Both the position numbers and the translations under genes were made by a program. From the NCBI GenBank assembly GCA_947311845.1, contig CAMZMU010000041.1, positions 116,203,361-116,267,360 on the forward strand: a stretch of DNA of 64,000 bases, read 5' to 3'. A model generated the notes under the pieces. That model saw only the letters and a list, made by a program, of their open reading frames with translations, was not told the origin of the DNA and did not search any database. Within the stretch, counting starts at the first letter, position 1; every line of letters starts with the position of its first letter. Source of the stretch: Poa pratensis. Its lineage: Eukaryota > Streptophyta > Magnoliopsida > Poales > Poaceae. Positions 20,191 through 32,380 of this stretch are shown here, piece by piece.

Positions 20191-21380
20191 AAAAACACAC
20201 ACACGCGCGCGTTGAATTGACTCCTCGTCTTGCAATCTGGTTCCCCGGTGGAGATTAGGGACGGCGAGGCCGCCGCTTCTCCCACACCGGCGAGCCTGTG
20301 TCTGGGATCCGTGTGGGGATGACTCGGAGGCCGGTGGTTTCCCCACGCGACAGCGACCTGGTGGAGGCCACGGCGCTGCCCGCGCGCGACGGCGACCCCG
20401 CGGCGACGGCACGACGACGCCCGGATGCGACATCGATCTGGCGCTACCACTCCGCGGCGGAGATCCGGCGCTACCACTCCGCGGCGGAAATCCGGCCCTT
20501 GCTCCCCACGTGACGGATACCCGGTGGCAGCAGCGCTGCTCTCATGGATGACGACCTGGCGGCGTCGGCGCAGCTTCTCTGAACCTTCTGAAGCTTTTGT
20601 TTCAGCTTTTCGTAGCTTATGAATTGACATTTACTGTTGTTATACCCGAATCAATTGTACAGACTCTGATGCAATTATTAGATGCCAATTTTGACTTCAA
20701 GGTGATCTTCTGAATAGGACTGTAATAGAAGTCCATTTATAATGAATCAGTCTTATTTGCAAGATCTTAGCAATTATGTGTATATTTTCTGTACGGTCTT
20801 CTGCCTTGAAGCTTAGATATCGATTCAGGCCATGTCTGAGGTTTGTCACCATCAAGGATATACGTATGGTGGCCTCTGCAGTGTAACTCCCGACTCAATG
20901 CACACACAGAACTAGAAGCAAAACGAGAGTGAATATCATACATTGATGCCAATACAGTGAAGATCATGTCCTGACGCCAGTATAGAACAATCGACAGTAA
21001 TGACACTGAGTACGAATAAATGGTAAACTAAACTTTTCCTGCTGTTGAGCAAACACATTTCCAAGGAAGTAAAAGAAAATATATCAAATGATAAACTACA
21101 TCAACATAGCCTTCAAACAACACGCAATGGAATCAGCCGTGAGAACATTATTCGGCTGAGTAGGAAAAATAACACTTCTGTTAAATCATCCAACACATGA
21201 GCTTCAGCACTAGGTTGTCCTTGAGGAATGCATCATAAAATTTCACAAAATGGGAAGATTTCTGGAGCTTGAACAAAACCTGCAGTTTAACATAAACAGA
21301 TAAGTTTTATGTGTGAATATACATTTTTGAAAGAAAATAAACTGTATGAGTATGGCAAGTACCTGTAGCATTCTTAATTA
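20191..21380. other. Left interior of the MULE
   Basis: 20220-20580 is GC-rich with a 27-bp unit twice (GGCGCTACCACTCCGCGGCG at 20441 and 20468) and overlapping open frames on both strands. 20590-21300 is AT-rich, without a credible gene. It could be transposase 3' UTR or captured host sequence; I cannot tell. Confidence 0.4.
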
Positions 21381-23549
21381 TTGTTAGGGCAATTACGCCT
21401 ATCATGGAAGCCAACCTGCTTACACTTCTTGCATGTTCTAGGAACTTTCTTTTTCTGTCCACCAACATTTTTCTTCCCTCTCCATCCTTATCTTGCTTCC
21501 CTTCTCCATCCTTTTTTTGATGCCCACCCTTGTCTAAGTGCCCCTTAATTCTTTTGCATCTCCCTTTTGTATGGATATCGGTTGGTGGATGAATTTCAAC
21601 TTCATTAGGCATAGTGCAACCAATATATCCCTCAAACTCATCTTGTCTACTAGGATAATTGGCAGCAACCCTTTGAGACACATTTTTTTCATGTCAAGGA
21701 GAGTGTTTCTTAACGTTTCCAATTCTTCAGGAGAGTGTTCAGCCAACCTGATTGTGTCATCCAATGTATGGTGTATCTCAGAAACCATTTTCCGCTTCGC
21801 CAAGTCTAAAGAACTTCTTTCATTCTCTTCAAGCAAGTTGCCGTAGCTATCATATAGTACCCTCCTGTTAATCATTTTCTTCCACCTATCCAAAATAAAA
21901 TGGCTAGGTAGCTCATTCATTTTTGCACCTCTCAAAACCACGATGATATGTCGACATGGGATTCCGCGTGTCTCAAATAACATGCAAGAGCATTGAGCAG
22001 TTATGGATGCTGCATTGAACTGAACTTCTCGTGACTTGGAAGAGCGGTCACCACCAATAACCGTGTTTTTCATATCACCATCTTGTGATATGCTTTCAAT
22101 CAAGCAATGATCTCTAGCTGCACGCACCTCCTTTTGAAAAGATTTGAAAACCTCATGGGTGTAGAAGAGACTTGCATGCTTTTCTATACCCCATGATGTA
22201 ATCACTGATGGAGTAGAACTGAGGCATTCATGGTCAGCTTTGAGTTCATTCTACCGCTGTTCTTCTAGAGCCGTACCAATCCTAATCCAAAACTCCACCA
22301 AAGCATGTTTGTAACCAATAAAGTGGTTGAAAAATGAGTTAGCACTCTCTGACCGTGAAGTGGTTCTTACAAGCTCACCCAAGAATACACCTCTAAAGTA
22401 GGCTGGTATCCATGATTTGCGAAGTTCATATCTCTTGGCAAACCATGTGTTCTCCTCAAGACCAAATTCAAAAATCATGGAAGACCATCTTTCCTCGAAT
22501 TCAGTTGGGTTTTCAGAGCCCCATACGCATGAGTTAATTGTATTGTAAAAATGTTCATCCTCTCTCAATGGAGGGCCAACCTTTTCTGGAAGCTTTCTCA
22601 TTATGTGCCACATGCATAACCTATGGATAGTGTCAAGCAAATTTTGTTCAATTGCAACCTTCATGCTTTGGTCTTCATCGGTTACTATAATCCTTGGTGC
22701 TACCCCATCCATTGCTTTCAAGAATGTTTCAAACACCCATTTATATGACTCTATCTTCTCATCAGCGATCAAGGCGGCACCATAAAAAACTGATCCCATG
22801 TGGTGGTTTATTCCTGTGAATGGGCAAAAAATCATGTTATACTGGTTGGTGCTATATGTAGAGTCAAAAGAGACCATTTCTCCAAACAAAGCATAATTCT
22901 TTCTACAAAAAGCATCAGTCCAAAATACATGTGTCAGCCGGTTTTCCTCGTCAAGAACATACTCAAAGAAGAACCCTGGGTTGATTTCCTTCATCTTCTT
23001 GAGGTTATTAATGAACATTTGAGCATCTGAATCCTTGAAAGTACTTCTCATGTCACGATGATAATTTTGTAGGTCTCTCTTTGTGCACCCCACGAATTCA
23101 AATCCACCCTCGCCAACACGAAGCAACCGAAATGCCACAGATGTGCCAATGCTAGCTGCGTGACATGTGAATAGTGTGTTCTTGGCCTTCTCACTGACTT
23201 GTCTATTAGACTTGATTAAATGCTGCTTCCTAGGTGTGACAAAATCATGGGTGTGTTCTTCATGAAAATATGATACCGAGTATTTGCCATCCTTCATACG
23301 CTTCACAGTTATCATAGCCTCACAACCACATCTAGTGATCTTTCTCGCATGTGTTCTTTTTTCTCTCCATCCAAATCCATCTTGGGCTCCTCTTTGTTTT
23401 TTCGGAAACCTGATTTGCCACAAAGAAATCGCCTCCAAACTACCACATTATCTACACTCTTCTTCTGTCCAATTCGAACTGAAAACCCAACATTGTGTGT
23501 GTAAGCCTTGTAAAACTCCTCGACCGCTTAGAAACTATGGAATATCATA
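21381..23549 (-). pseudogene. FAR1/MULE-type transposase, broken
   Basis: Domains in order: FAR1-type DNA-binding region (VGMIF ... AVEEFYKAY near 23500-23549; TRCGCEAM), the MULE catalytic domain, a SWIM zinc finger (CSCMLFETRGIPCRH, near 21950) and a possible C-terminal zinc knuckle (C-x2-C-x5-H-x4-C near 21385-21430). In the main open frame (22251-23438) the catalytic acidic residues are D192 (FDSTY), D254/D256 (VTDEDQSM) and a Glu near 315 (FEERW), with C275/H278. Breaks: TAA at 23528-23530, a shift near the A6 run about 23355, TAG at 22251-22253, a shift at the A7 run near 21683, and another before the zinc knuckle. FAR1-family members also include host transcription factors, but the intact element ends show this is a transposon gene. 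Confidence 0.88.
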
Positions 23550-24514
23550 CCTACAGCTGGCTTTATGTTGTCATCACATTCAGGTGTACATGATGAACCC
23601 TAAAATTAGAACACTCATTAGTCATACAAGTTAGCAACTACTATGAAAATTTGAACGAAATTGTGGTGATTATGATACTCACACAAATTGGGCCGCTCGT
23701 AGATCTTTTTTTGGGTGTACTGAAGCTATCCATGTTGATTGGGGAGGATGTATTTCCGTATCATCCCTTCCTTCCTCAATGCAATCATGGGCAACATCAC
23801 AGCCAAGCTACGAGAAAGAAAAAGAGTGTTGGTGTTGCCATTGGCGTGATCGGCCAAGCCCCATCACAGGAGAAACAAAAATAATATGTGTAGTCCTTAC
23901 CTGTGTAGTGCTTCCAGCAGGCAGGTGCATGTCAGGGGACATAGGAGTAGCGACGATGTTTCTTACGACGGGCAACACAGGCGCGTGTGTAGCGGACCTG
24001 CACTTAAAAATTGGCAAGATCCCTATGTATAGTGCAAACCCCTGGATCGATTCATTTGCACACACAGTCTAAGATGAATATCATGCAAATGCGTCAATTT
24101 TTATTACATCGCATGATCCAGACTTACAATTTTCATTACAAATTGCATAGCTCAAGGCTAGCATTTTACAAAGTTCAGCACAACGGAATAAAAGTAGCAG
24201 TGAGTCTCCATCATCTTCATGTGCCACAGGCGAAAACATGTTGGTTGTAGACACGAAACCTTATACGAAACCTCACTCATCGTCTGAACATCCTGCAACG
24301 GGAAAAATGTTGCAACAAGGTGGGTCAGAACCATTAAAAACTGAACTGGCAAGTGACACTATGTGGACACTTAGTGGTATAACTCTAATAACCTATATGC
24401 ATATTTGGCTGGTGGAGTTCAAAGGGTATTTTGCATAAAGCCAGTTTTATCCTATCACTTTATAAAACCATTTCAACATCTCTAATGGTAACACTGGTAA
24501 GCCCTAGTGTACCA

Positions 24515-25165
24515 AAAGATGGCCCGTCCCTAGGTGCACCCTCAGGTAAAAACCCCCACATACCATGGTCCTAAGTATAGTGAAAACTATCTTAGGTGAA
24601 AAACCCCATGGACATGGTCCTGAGTAGCTCACCCATCTAAGTGTACCCTCAGGTAAAAACCCCCACATACCATGGTCCTAAGTATAGTGGAAACTATCTT
24701 AGGTGAAAACCCCCATGAACATGGTCCTGAGTAGCTCACTCTTGTTCACCTATCAAAATTTTATTTGAGAAATTTGAATGTTGGGATTCCTCCGTTGATG
24801 TCCTTGATCAGCTGCAACCTTCACTTGGAGTTCTTCACTTGGAGTTCTCCTCTTTGAGTTCTTCACTTTCCTCATATCCCTTTGTTCCTGGGTGGCCGTC
24901 CACAAGTGTACTCTCAGGTAAAAACCCCCACATACCATGGTCCTAAGTATAGTGGAAACTATCTTAAGTAAAAACCCCCATGGACATGGTCCTGAGTATC
25001 CACTCAACATAAACCAAACAACCAATTCCACCCAGGTGATTCATTAACATAGTAGATGTGTACTCTCAGGTGAAAAACCCCACATACCATGGTCCTAAGT
25101 ATAGTGAAAACTATCTTAAGTGAAAACCCCCATGGACATGGTCCTGAGTAGCCACTTAACATTTT
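24515..25165. repeat. Four dispersed tandem units in the solo LTR
   Basis: Units begin near 24534, 24642, 24904 and 25059 with GTGTAC(C/T)CTCAGGT and contain ACATACCATGGTCCTAAG and CATGGTCCTGAGTA. The core is about 108 bp, with spacing enlarged by inserted sequence in two cases. Confidence 0.88.
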
Positions 25166-27053
25166 ATAAAACTTTTCATCAATTGCTTAGCATCAATATT
25201 TCTACTAAGTTATTTCATAGGTACCTAGACACATAGGAATAGGGAAATTCTAAACATGTCTTGCATAGCAAAACTACTAAGTCCTACACATGCTTAAGGA
25301 AAATAAACTACTCATGCATATAGAAAATACTTAGGAGATTTATGAATGTGCCACTTGCCTTTGGGAGTTGTAGTTGCTCACACACTCTCTTCAACAAGGA
25401 ACTACGTTGCACTCCGTTCAATCTATACATAGAAATACACAACAATAAACAAACAATTCTACAACTCAAGGCATACAAAACATACATAACAAGGTTTACA
25501 CCAAAAGGTTTGGTCAAAGAAGAAGTTGTACAAAGCATATTTGTCAAGGAAGTTCCAAGAGTTCCAAAGATTAATTTATGTATTTGTCAAGAAAGTTCCA
25601 AGAGTTCTAAAATAAACCATTTAATTGTAGTTAAAACATTTGAAGGTTTTAAACACAACTTAAACTAAAGATTTTTATAAAGCAATAATTTAAAAGGCTT
25701 TTAATCTAAAACTTAATTACAATAAGTTAGCCATGATGGCAATTGGTCTTTAATCAAAATTTATCACACATTAATTAGGTCAAGATATTTAATACAAATT
25801 ATTTACTACTGTTTTCGGTCATTATTATGTCCATGAAAACATAGGTCAAGTTTTAATTAGTTTTAATTAAATCAAAACACTATTAAGACACTTTAAAAGC
25901 ATTAACACAAGATTTAATGTTTTTGGTAATTAAACTTTAATGCAAAACTAAAAAATAATACTACTGGACAGAGGGTAAATAAACAAATTTCTACAATTGG
26001 ATTCACTCAAAAATAATTTATTAAACTAAAGTTATGTAAAATTTACTCAAACATCATATTTGAAGTTTCAATAAATCTAAACTTCTCAAAATTGAAAAAT
26101 AACAGAACCAAAACATCCTACATGTCAGGGGCTTTCCAAAAATATTTTATTTGCAAAATTTGGACTTATAGATTTAAAGTTATGCTAAAAATACTCAAAT
26201 CACTCATTTCAAATTTGAATATTTTAAACATGGCAAAACATAAAACTAATATAGCCAAAAGATTCTACACGTCAAGAGCTTTCCAAAAATATTTTATTTG
26301 TAAAATTTGGATAAACCAATAAAAATTAATGATAGATCTAAGTTCCAGGGACTTTTCTACAAAACCGCCAATTAAAAATAAAACAGAAAAATCCTTTCCA
26401 CACTGGCGCTGACGAGTCTTGGCTGGCTTGACGTGGCGCTGACTGGATGCTGACGGAGCGCTGACGAGGCGTCGATGTGTTTAAGTGACTTGATCTGGGC
26501 CGTCTAGATCTAGATCTACGGCTGAAAGTCGTCTGTACCCTTTCGGTAACACGATCTAATCCTACGCGTTCAGAGGAGATCCAATGGCTGTGGATCTAGG
26601 GTTTACCCAGGGCGGCGCGAAGCTGCCGGAAAATGGCGTCGCGGCGGCCGGCCGCTCGGGTGGTCGACGTAGACGGCGCTCCCATGGCGTCTGGGCTCGG
26701 GGAAGACCACGACGGGGTGCGGCGCGACGCGGCGGAGCTGATGGAGTTCTTCCCGTCCTTGATTTCTTCCAGGAGCGGCGCGGGGATGCGGACGGAGCGG
26801 TGCGGCGCGCCGGCGGCTCCTGTCGAGGATGGTCTCATCGTTTGGCTGCACACAAAAATTACCACACCACGTCACTAAGATGCGCAAGAGAGAAACTGAG
26901 AGGAAGGAATAGATGGGAGGGCTCGGGGTGCACAGAATCCACCGGAATCGAAGAAAACGTGCGGCGGCAGAGCGGACTCCGGCGAGCTCTTTCGGCGGCC
27001 TGGTGGCATGAAATGGAGAGGGAGGAGAGGGGAAAAGGTGAGGAGAGTGAGGG

Positions 27054-27061
27054 AATTTATA
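27054..27061 (-). promoter_or_regulatory. Probable TATA box of the solo LTR
   Basis: TATAAATT on the minus strand, followed by a CT-rich leader (CCCTCACTCTCCTC), a usual plant LTR promoter arrangement. Confidence 0.55.
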
Positions 27062-27910
27062 GGCCGTGCTCGGGGCGAAATTGGAAGGCTTTAATCATGC
27101 GAAATCAATGCGAGCAATTTCCGGCCGAAAATGGCGAGGTCAACGGCCTGAGGTTGAAGAAGGCGACCGCTAACAAGTGGGGCCCACGTGTCGGTGAGAG
27201 AGAGAGGAGAAGAGAGCTGCGGGCTGCTGCTGGGCTGGAGTTGGGCTGCGGCTGCGCGGCTTGTTGCTGGGCTTCGGCCCAGTTGGCCTCTTCTACTTTT
27301 TTTGTTGTTGTTTCTTCTTTCTTTTTCTGAAACTTTTATAACTCTAGTTTTAAAACTCCAAAAGGATTCATATCAATTTGTAGAATTTTGTAAAATCCAA
27401 CTCTATCAAGATAGACTATTTGGGGTCACTTTTACACAATTAGTTTTACAAAAAAATCCTTGGGCATAAAAAAAGTTATATTTGCTATTTAACTAGTTAA
27501 ATAAAATAAAGGAATATATTTTATTTCTTTTGAAATTTTTGCAAATCAAGTGTAACATGATGCAAAAATAATATCTATTTTGGCAATAACTTATTTTAAA
27601 CTTATGTTTCAGTTAAATATTATTGAATCAAAACCAATTTTAAATAGAACAAGCTTTAAATCAATAACTTAAAACACTTTATAAATATTGTTTTAGAGTT
27701 TAACAAACTCCTAATTTTAAATCATATAATTTACAAAACCATTTTAGAAATAGGCATACTTTAAATAACATAAGCTATTAAAGTTTTTAAAGATGTCAAA
27801 TTTCTTCTATTATTTGATTACTGTTATAATTTTAATGTTTTTCTTTTAATAATAACTAAAGTTTTAAATTTTTGTGATTTTTGAACATTCCAAAATATTG
27901 GGATGTTACA

Positions 27911-28340
27911 GCGTGCTCTGAAGGGCATGTCACGACCGGCGGGACGGAAGGGCGGCCGTCCGAGGCCGGCTGCGCGCGGGGGATCACGGACGGCAAAGCA
28001 ATTTTCGACGGGGACAGAGGAGGGGAAGGTAGACGATTCATGGCAAGGGTCTGGGGAGTGCTAGGGCACATGGACGGCGGAGGTCTAGCGCTCATGGCGA
28101 TCGACTCGGAACGATTCTCCATGACGGCCACGTCGTGGATGGATCGTGTGCTGTTTTTTGTTTTACTTTGACTAAATCGTTTTCAAAGGAAATAGGTAAG
28201 GGAGGGGGGTTATCAGCAAAAATGTTTTTAAGTGGCTGCGCGCTTCACACTTTTGATCTGGGCTATCCATGGTCAATCGGATGATGGAGAGTGGAAGTTT
28301 TCAGGTTTCACCCAATAGAGGTTTCACCGGATACTTCGCC
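27911..28340 (-). repeat. Right end of the MULE with terminal inverted repeat
   Basis: 27911-28150 is the GC-rich region upstream of the transposase. 28160-28340 is the right terminal inverted repeat. Confidence 0.85.
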
Positions 28341-29703
28341 TTTTGATATTGCAGATAAATAAAATACGTGTAAGTAAAAGACAGTAATAATAATTGCAGC
28401 AAGTGGCCCAATCCTTTTTAGAGCAAAGGATAAGCCGGTTGGTTTACTTATGATGGCAAAATGTTCTTGAGGACACACGGAAATTTCATCAAGTGCTTTC
28501 GCTTCCTACAGCTGATTAATCTTTATTGTTTTGATAAGTGTTGTGTGGGTGAACCTATGCTAATGCACTGCCCTAACTTGGACTAATACATACTTGTGGT
28601 TAAACCCCTTGCAAGCATCCGTGTTATAAGGAAGTAATTAAGATAAATCTAACCACAGCCTTAAACTATGAGATCCTGCACTCCCTCATGCACCGGTTTA
28701 CTAACGGGGTTTAGGTTTCTGTCACTCCGGCAACCCCACAATTAGTAGCCGAATACACAATGCATTCCTCTAGGCCCATAAAGGTGAAGTGTCATATAGT
28801 CGACGTTCACACGACACCACTAGAAGAATAACACCATAATTTAAATATCAAACCATTAAATATTACTCAACATAGTTCCACTACTAACAACATGACTTCT
28901 CCCATGTCCTCAAGAACTGAACGAACTACTCACAAGACATCATATGGATCATGATCGGAGGTGATATAATGATGAATAACAATCTGGACATATACTTTAA
29001 TTCACCGATAAAACTTAATAGCATCAACCACAAGTAGTAATCAACACCGGGAAAGTTTCCCCTATGAACTACACAAAGTATAACCCTAGATGTTACAGCG
29101 AAACGAAGTGGAGCGGTGGAGATGATGGTGACGGCGATGGAGATGATGATGATCCCGATGAAGTCCGGTGTGATGACGATGACGATGACGATGATTTCCC
29201 CCCTCGGGAAGGAATTTCCCCAGCAGATTTCTGCCTGCCGGAGAGCTTTTTCTCTCTCTGTGGTTTCCGCCTCGTGGAGGCGGCGGAATATTTCCTCGAT
29301 GACTCCCCGCGTCTTAGGGTTTCTGGGGGTTGAAATACGCGAAGGGGGAGCGTTAGAGGTGGGCCAGGGTGGCCACACCATGCCACGGCGCGGCAGAGGG
29401 GGGCCCGCGCCGTGGGGTGGTGTGGGCCCCTCGTGGCCCATCTCAGCCTCCCCTTTTGGCTGGCTCCGGCATCAGACAAAATAGGAAAACCTGTATATTT
29501 TCTGTGAATTGTTGATCTTCAGAAATAGGGTGTCTTGACAATGCTTTTTCCAGCTGAATCCTGACTCCGGCAGTTAATTCTCCAATAATCATCAAACATG
29601 CAAAACAAGATAAAATAACATAAGTATATCATCCAAATATGAAATATATCAATGAATAACAGTAAATTATGATATAAAATAGTGATGCAAAATGGACGTA
29701 TCA
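28341..29703 (-). repeat. 5' LTR of element B, remaining piece
   Basis: It continues the LTR after the MULE and ends GCAAAATGGACGTATCA like the 3' LTR at 6200. It keeps two segments missing from the 3' LTR, so the deletions happened there. Confidence 0.93.
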
Positions 29704-29711
29704 GTGGCCAC

Positions 29712-31292
29712 TAATGGCGTGGAATAGCACGTTCGCTGGGAGACCCCAAGTGTAAGTTTTGATAAAATTTGGCAGCAAGTTTTCCCTTGATTACAAAACC
29801 ATGGTTATCAATCCAGTAGGACTTGGAGAAGGCTTCGGAAAGGTGTCAACGACGCCATTTACGGTTATTGACGTGGACCTGCGCACACACGAACAAACTA
29901 CTTTGCCCCAACAAAACAGAGAGGGTGCCAATCTCTCCGGCTTGCTGCACACAAAGGATTAAACGTATGGTGGAAAATATTATGAGAGCAAAAATGACCA
30001 GCGAGCAAATGACTAGTAAAAGCTATTAAAACGGTTGTAAGAAATGTAGGAAAAATAGGACCAGGGTCCACAGTTCACTAGTGGTGTCTCTCCAAAAGAT
30101 AATCGTGTTGGGTGAACAAATTACAGCAGGGCAATTGACAAATATGAGCGCAACACAATACTATCATGACACATGGTTCACCGTTTCATTTAATATGGGC
30201 ATTACATCAACATACATACACCATTATCCAACTGCATCTATGACTAATAATCCACCCCGGGATCGCTATCCAGCATGTCACCCGAAAGTATTAAGTTGCA
30301 AGCAACAGATAATTGCAATAAGCAAGGTGCGTAATGTAAGCAATGAGTGCAACATCAAGCAATAAACACCGCTATTTTATCACTAGTAGCAACAACACAT
30401 CTCAAGTTCTAATCGTTTCTGTCAACTCGAGCTTGAACAAGAGAGGCATGAACCCACTATCTAGCATAAATACCCTCTCTAATGACACAAGTAATTACTC
30501 CGGCCAAAGCATACACAAGCATCGGAGAGCATGCAAGATCATAAATAAAACATATCATAGATAAACTGAACCACAATGTCAAGACTCCATAATTCATTGG
30601 ATTCCAGCAAACACAACACATAGTATTACATAAAGATGATCTTAATCATGTAGGCAGCTCATAAGATCTAAACAATGGCGCACAAAGGAGAAGAGACAAC
30701 CATCTAGCTACTGCCATGGACCCGTAGTCCCGTGGTGGACTACTCACGCATCACTCCAGAGGCAGGCATGGTGGTGTAGATGCCTCCGGTGATGATCCCC
30801 CCTTCGGTTGGGTGCCGAGAAGAGATTCAGAACCCTGATCTAGGGTTGGCAACGACGGCGGCTACGGAACTTTTCGTGGATTTCTGATTGGGTATCGAGG
30901 GTTTTCGGGAGGAAGACATTTTATAGGTGAAAGGGCAACTCGAGGAGGTCTCGGAGTCGCCCAGGTGGGGCCCAGGCGCGGCCAAGGCTGGGCCGCGCCT
31001 GGGGGTCGTCTGGGGGCTGTGGGGACCCCCTGCAGGCGCCCTCGTGGCTCCGTCTTTGTTTCTTCGTAAAAACAATTCATGTAAATTTGCAGCTTATTCC
31101 AAGAAAAATCCCCAACTAGCTTTTCTGAAACAAAAAGATAGCACAAACAGGAACTGGCACTGGGCATCTTGTTAATAGGTTAGTTCCATTAAAATGTGCC
31201 AAAATGATATAAAAGCATTATAAAAGCATGTGGCAATGATATATAATATGCATGGAACAATAAAAAATTATAGATACGTTTGAGACGTATCA
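29712..31292 (-). repeat. 3' LTR of element E
   Basis: 1581 bp against 1583 bp in the partner at 42682-44264, very similar throughout. The minus strand starts TGATACGTCTCAAACG. It contains a GGCGCC-type palindrome region and a promoter-like GC-rich stretch at 30940-31050. Confidence 0.95.
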
Positions 31293-31330
31293 GCATCCCC
31301 AAGCTTAATTCCTGCTCGTCCTCGAGTAGG
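31293..31330 (-). other. Polypurine tract and upstream hairpin of element E
   Basis: AAGCTTGGGGATGC on the minus strand abuts the LTR. Just upstream, 31311-31330 folds as CCTACTCG-AGGA-CGAGCAGG: seven of eight positions pair around an AGGA loop, with one A-C mismatch. Confidence 0.65.
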
Positions 31331-31958
31331 TAAATGATAACAAAATAATTTTTGGTAGTGACATGCTACCAACACGATTATGATCAAATAATGTAAAGCA
31401 TATGAACTGAATGTAGTGATCCAAGGCAATGGCCTATAGTTGACATAAAGCAAATAATGATTAACCATGTGTAACATCTAAGCAAGATTTTTTCATGGAT
31501 AGTACTTTGGAGACATGAAAATTAAAAGACTTGTCATGCTTGATAGTTCACAAAGCAATAAACTTTCGGCAAAGGTGCTCAACCAACACAAAGGAAGATT
31601 TAAGTTTTCAGCAGAAGCTTCAACTTGTAACATACTTATCTCATGATAATGTCAATATAAAGTTTTCACAGTTAAACACAAAGATAGCATGTAGTAGACT
31701 TGTACCTCAATTGATACTATGCATTTGCTTGAGAGATAAAGATTAGAAAGGAAAACTGACTCAACATAAAAATAAAAGAAAGGCCCTTCGCAGAGGGAAG
31801 CAGAGATTAATCGTGTGCTAGAGCTTTTTGGTTTTTGAAAGCATATAGAGATATAAAAATATTTCTTAGAGTGGTGATTGTCCTTGTCAACGACTAGCAA
31901 TAGCGGTCCTAACATCTTCCACACCAACTAAGTTTTAAGAGCGGTTCCGAGATATCAA

Positions 31959-31999
<41 letters not shown>

Positions 32000-32380
32000 T
32001 TTTGACACTCCTCTCCACCTTTGCTTACACAAGCAATGGCTAACCGAATCCTCAGGTGCCTTCCATCAATCACATATCCATGGAGGAGTGTCTTATTATT
32101 TTATTTCTGATATTGGACTAACCAGCAATGCGCAATTTTGTTGACGAGCAGATGAAGCATGCAAGTCATATAAACATTATTTGGTATGGAAGATGCTAAA
32201 CCCAGCTACTACGTCCTCATGAGCTAAAAACAGTGGCACAAAACAGGAGTAATAACATTTTAAATATTTAAAGGTAGCACACGAAAAATTTACTTAGAGT
32301 GGCTTGAAAATACCACATGTAGGGGTAGGTATGGTGGACACAAATGGCATGGATATTTGGCTCAAGGTTTTTGGCATCGA
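31331..32380 (-). other. Non-coding region of E shared with element B
   Basis: Blocks at 31740-31880 and 32215-32370 match B at 6690-6830 and 7150-7320 (GGCCCTTCGCAGAGGGAAGC; TGGTGGACACAAATGGCATG). No gene is seen. The match continues at 40410 beyond nested element F. Confidence 0.75.
31966..31996. repeat. (TA)n microsatellite
   Basis: An uninterrupted TA run of about 15 units inside element E. Confidence 0.97.

Larger units (their letters stand above)
23988..27910 (-). repeat. Probable solo LTR, 3.9 kb, family not recognised
   Basis: Flanked by the 5-bp TSD GCGTG (23983-23987 and 27911-27915). The minus strand starts TGTAACATCCC and ends CCGCTACA. No PBS, polypurine tract, second LTR or coding domain is seen, so a solo LTR left by LTR-LTR recombination fits best. 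A short non-autonomous element is possible. The minus strand has a TATA box (27061-27054), a GC-rich leader (26580-27300), AT-rich stretches, four tandem units and AATAAA-like signals towards its end. The open frame at 26584-27330 (+) is antisense to the leader and looks accidental. Confidence 0.75.
20017..28340 (-). mobile_element. Mutator-like DNA transposon (MULE, FAR1-type) with nested solo LTR
   Basis: Terminal inverted repeats start GGCGAAGTATC at the left and end GATACTTCGCC at the right; similarity extends about 170-180 bp. A perfect 9-bp TSD, TTTTGATAT (20008-20016 and 28341-28349), is the length expected for Mutator elements. The site is in the 5' LTR of B and matches the uninterrupted site in B's 3' LTR near 4940. 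Without the nested 3.9-kb LTR the element is about 4.4 kb, enough for one transposase gene (minus strand). The transposase is broken, so it is now non-autonomous, although its ends look usable. Confidence 0.93.
4801..29703 (-). mobile_element. Gypsy element B (Athila lineage, Sabrina-like), with nested insertions
   Basis: A minus-strand LTR element. The 5' LTR lies on the right (19868-29703, interrupted), then a tRNA-Asp type PBS, gag-protease, RT-RNase H-integrase, a post-pol ORF, the polypurine tract and the 3' LTR (4801-6200). LTR ends are TGATACGTCC...GGGTCATCA. Removing C and the Mutator-like element leaves about 10.3 kb. Integrase after RNase H makes it Gypsy. The PBS and the extra ORF behind pol fit the Athila lineage, and the LTR ends recall Triticeae Sabrina (not searched). 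The flanks do not form a TSD (GGGCC left, GTGGC right), and Copia A has lost sequence there. All genes contain frameshifts. Confidence 0.9.

Noticed and set aside
21534..23438. A host FAR1/FHY3-like transcription factor gene
   Set aside because: Terminal inverted repeats and a 9-bp TSD enclose it, and it is broken by nonsense codons and shifts.
26584..27330. 248-codon ORF (+)
   Set aside because: It lies antisense to the GC-rich leader after the solo LTR's TATA box, is Arg/Gly-rich without a domain, and is overlapped by ORFs in other frames.
29064..29484. Asp-rich ORFs in the LTR of B (also 5678-5952)
   Set aside because: Caused by the GATGACGATGACG simple-sequence patch in both LTRs.
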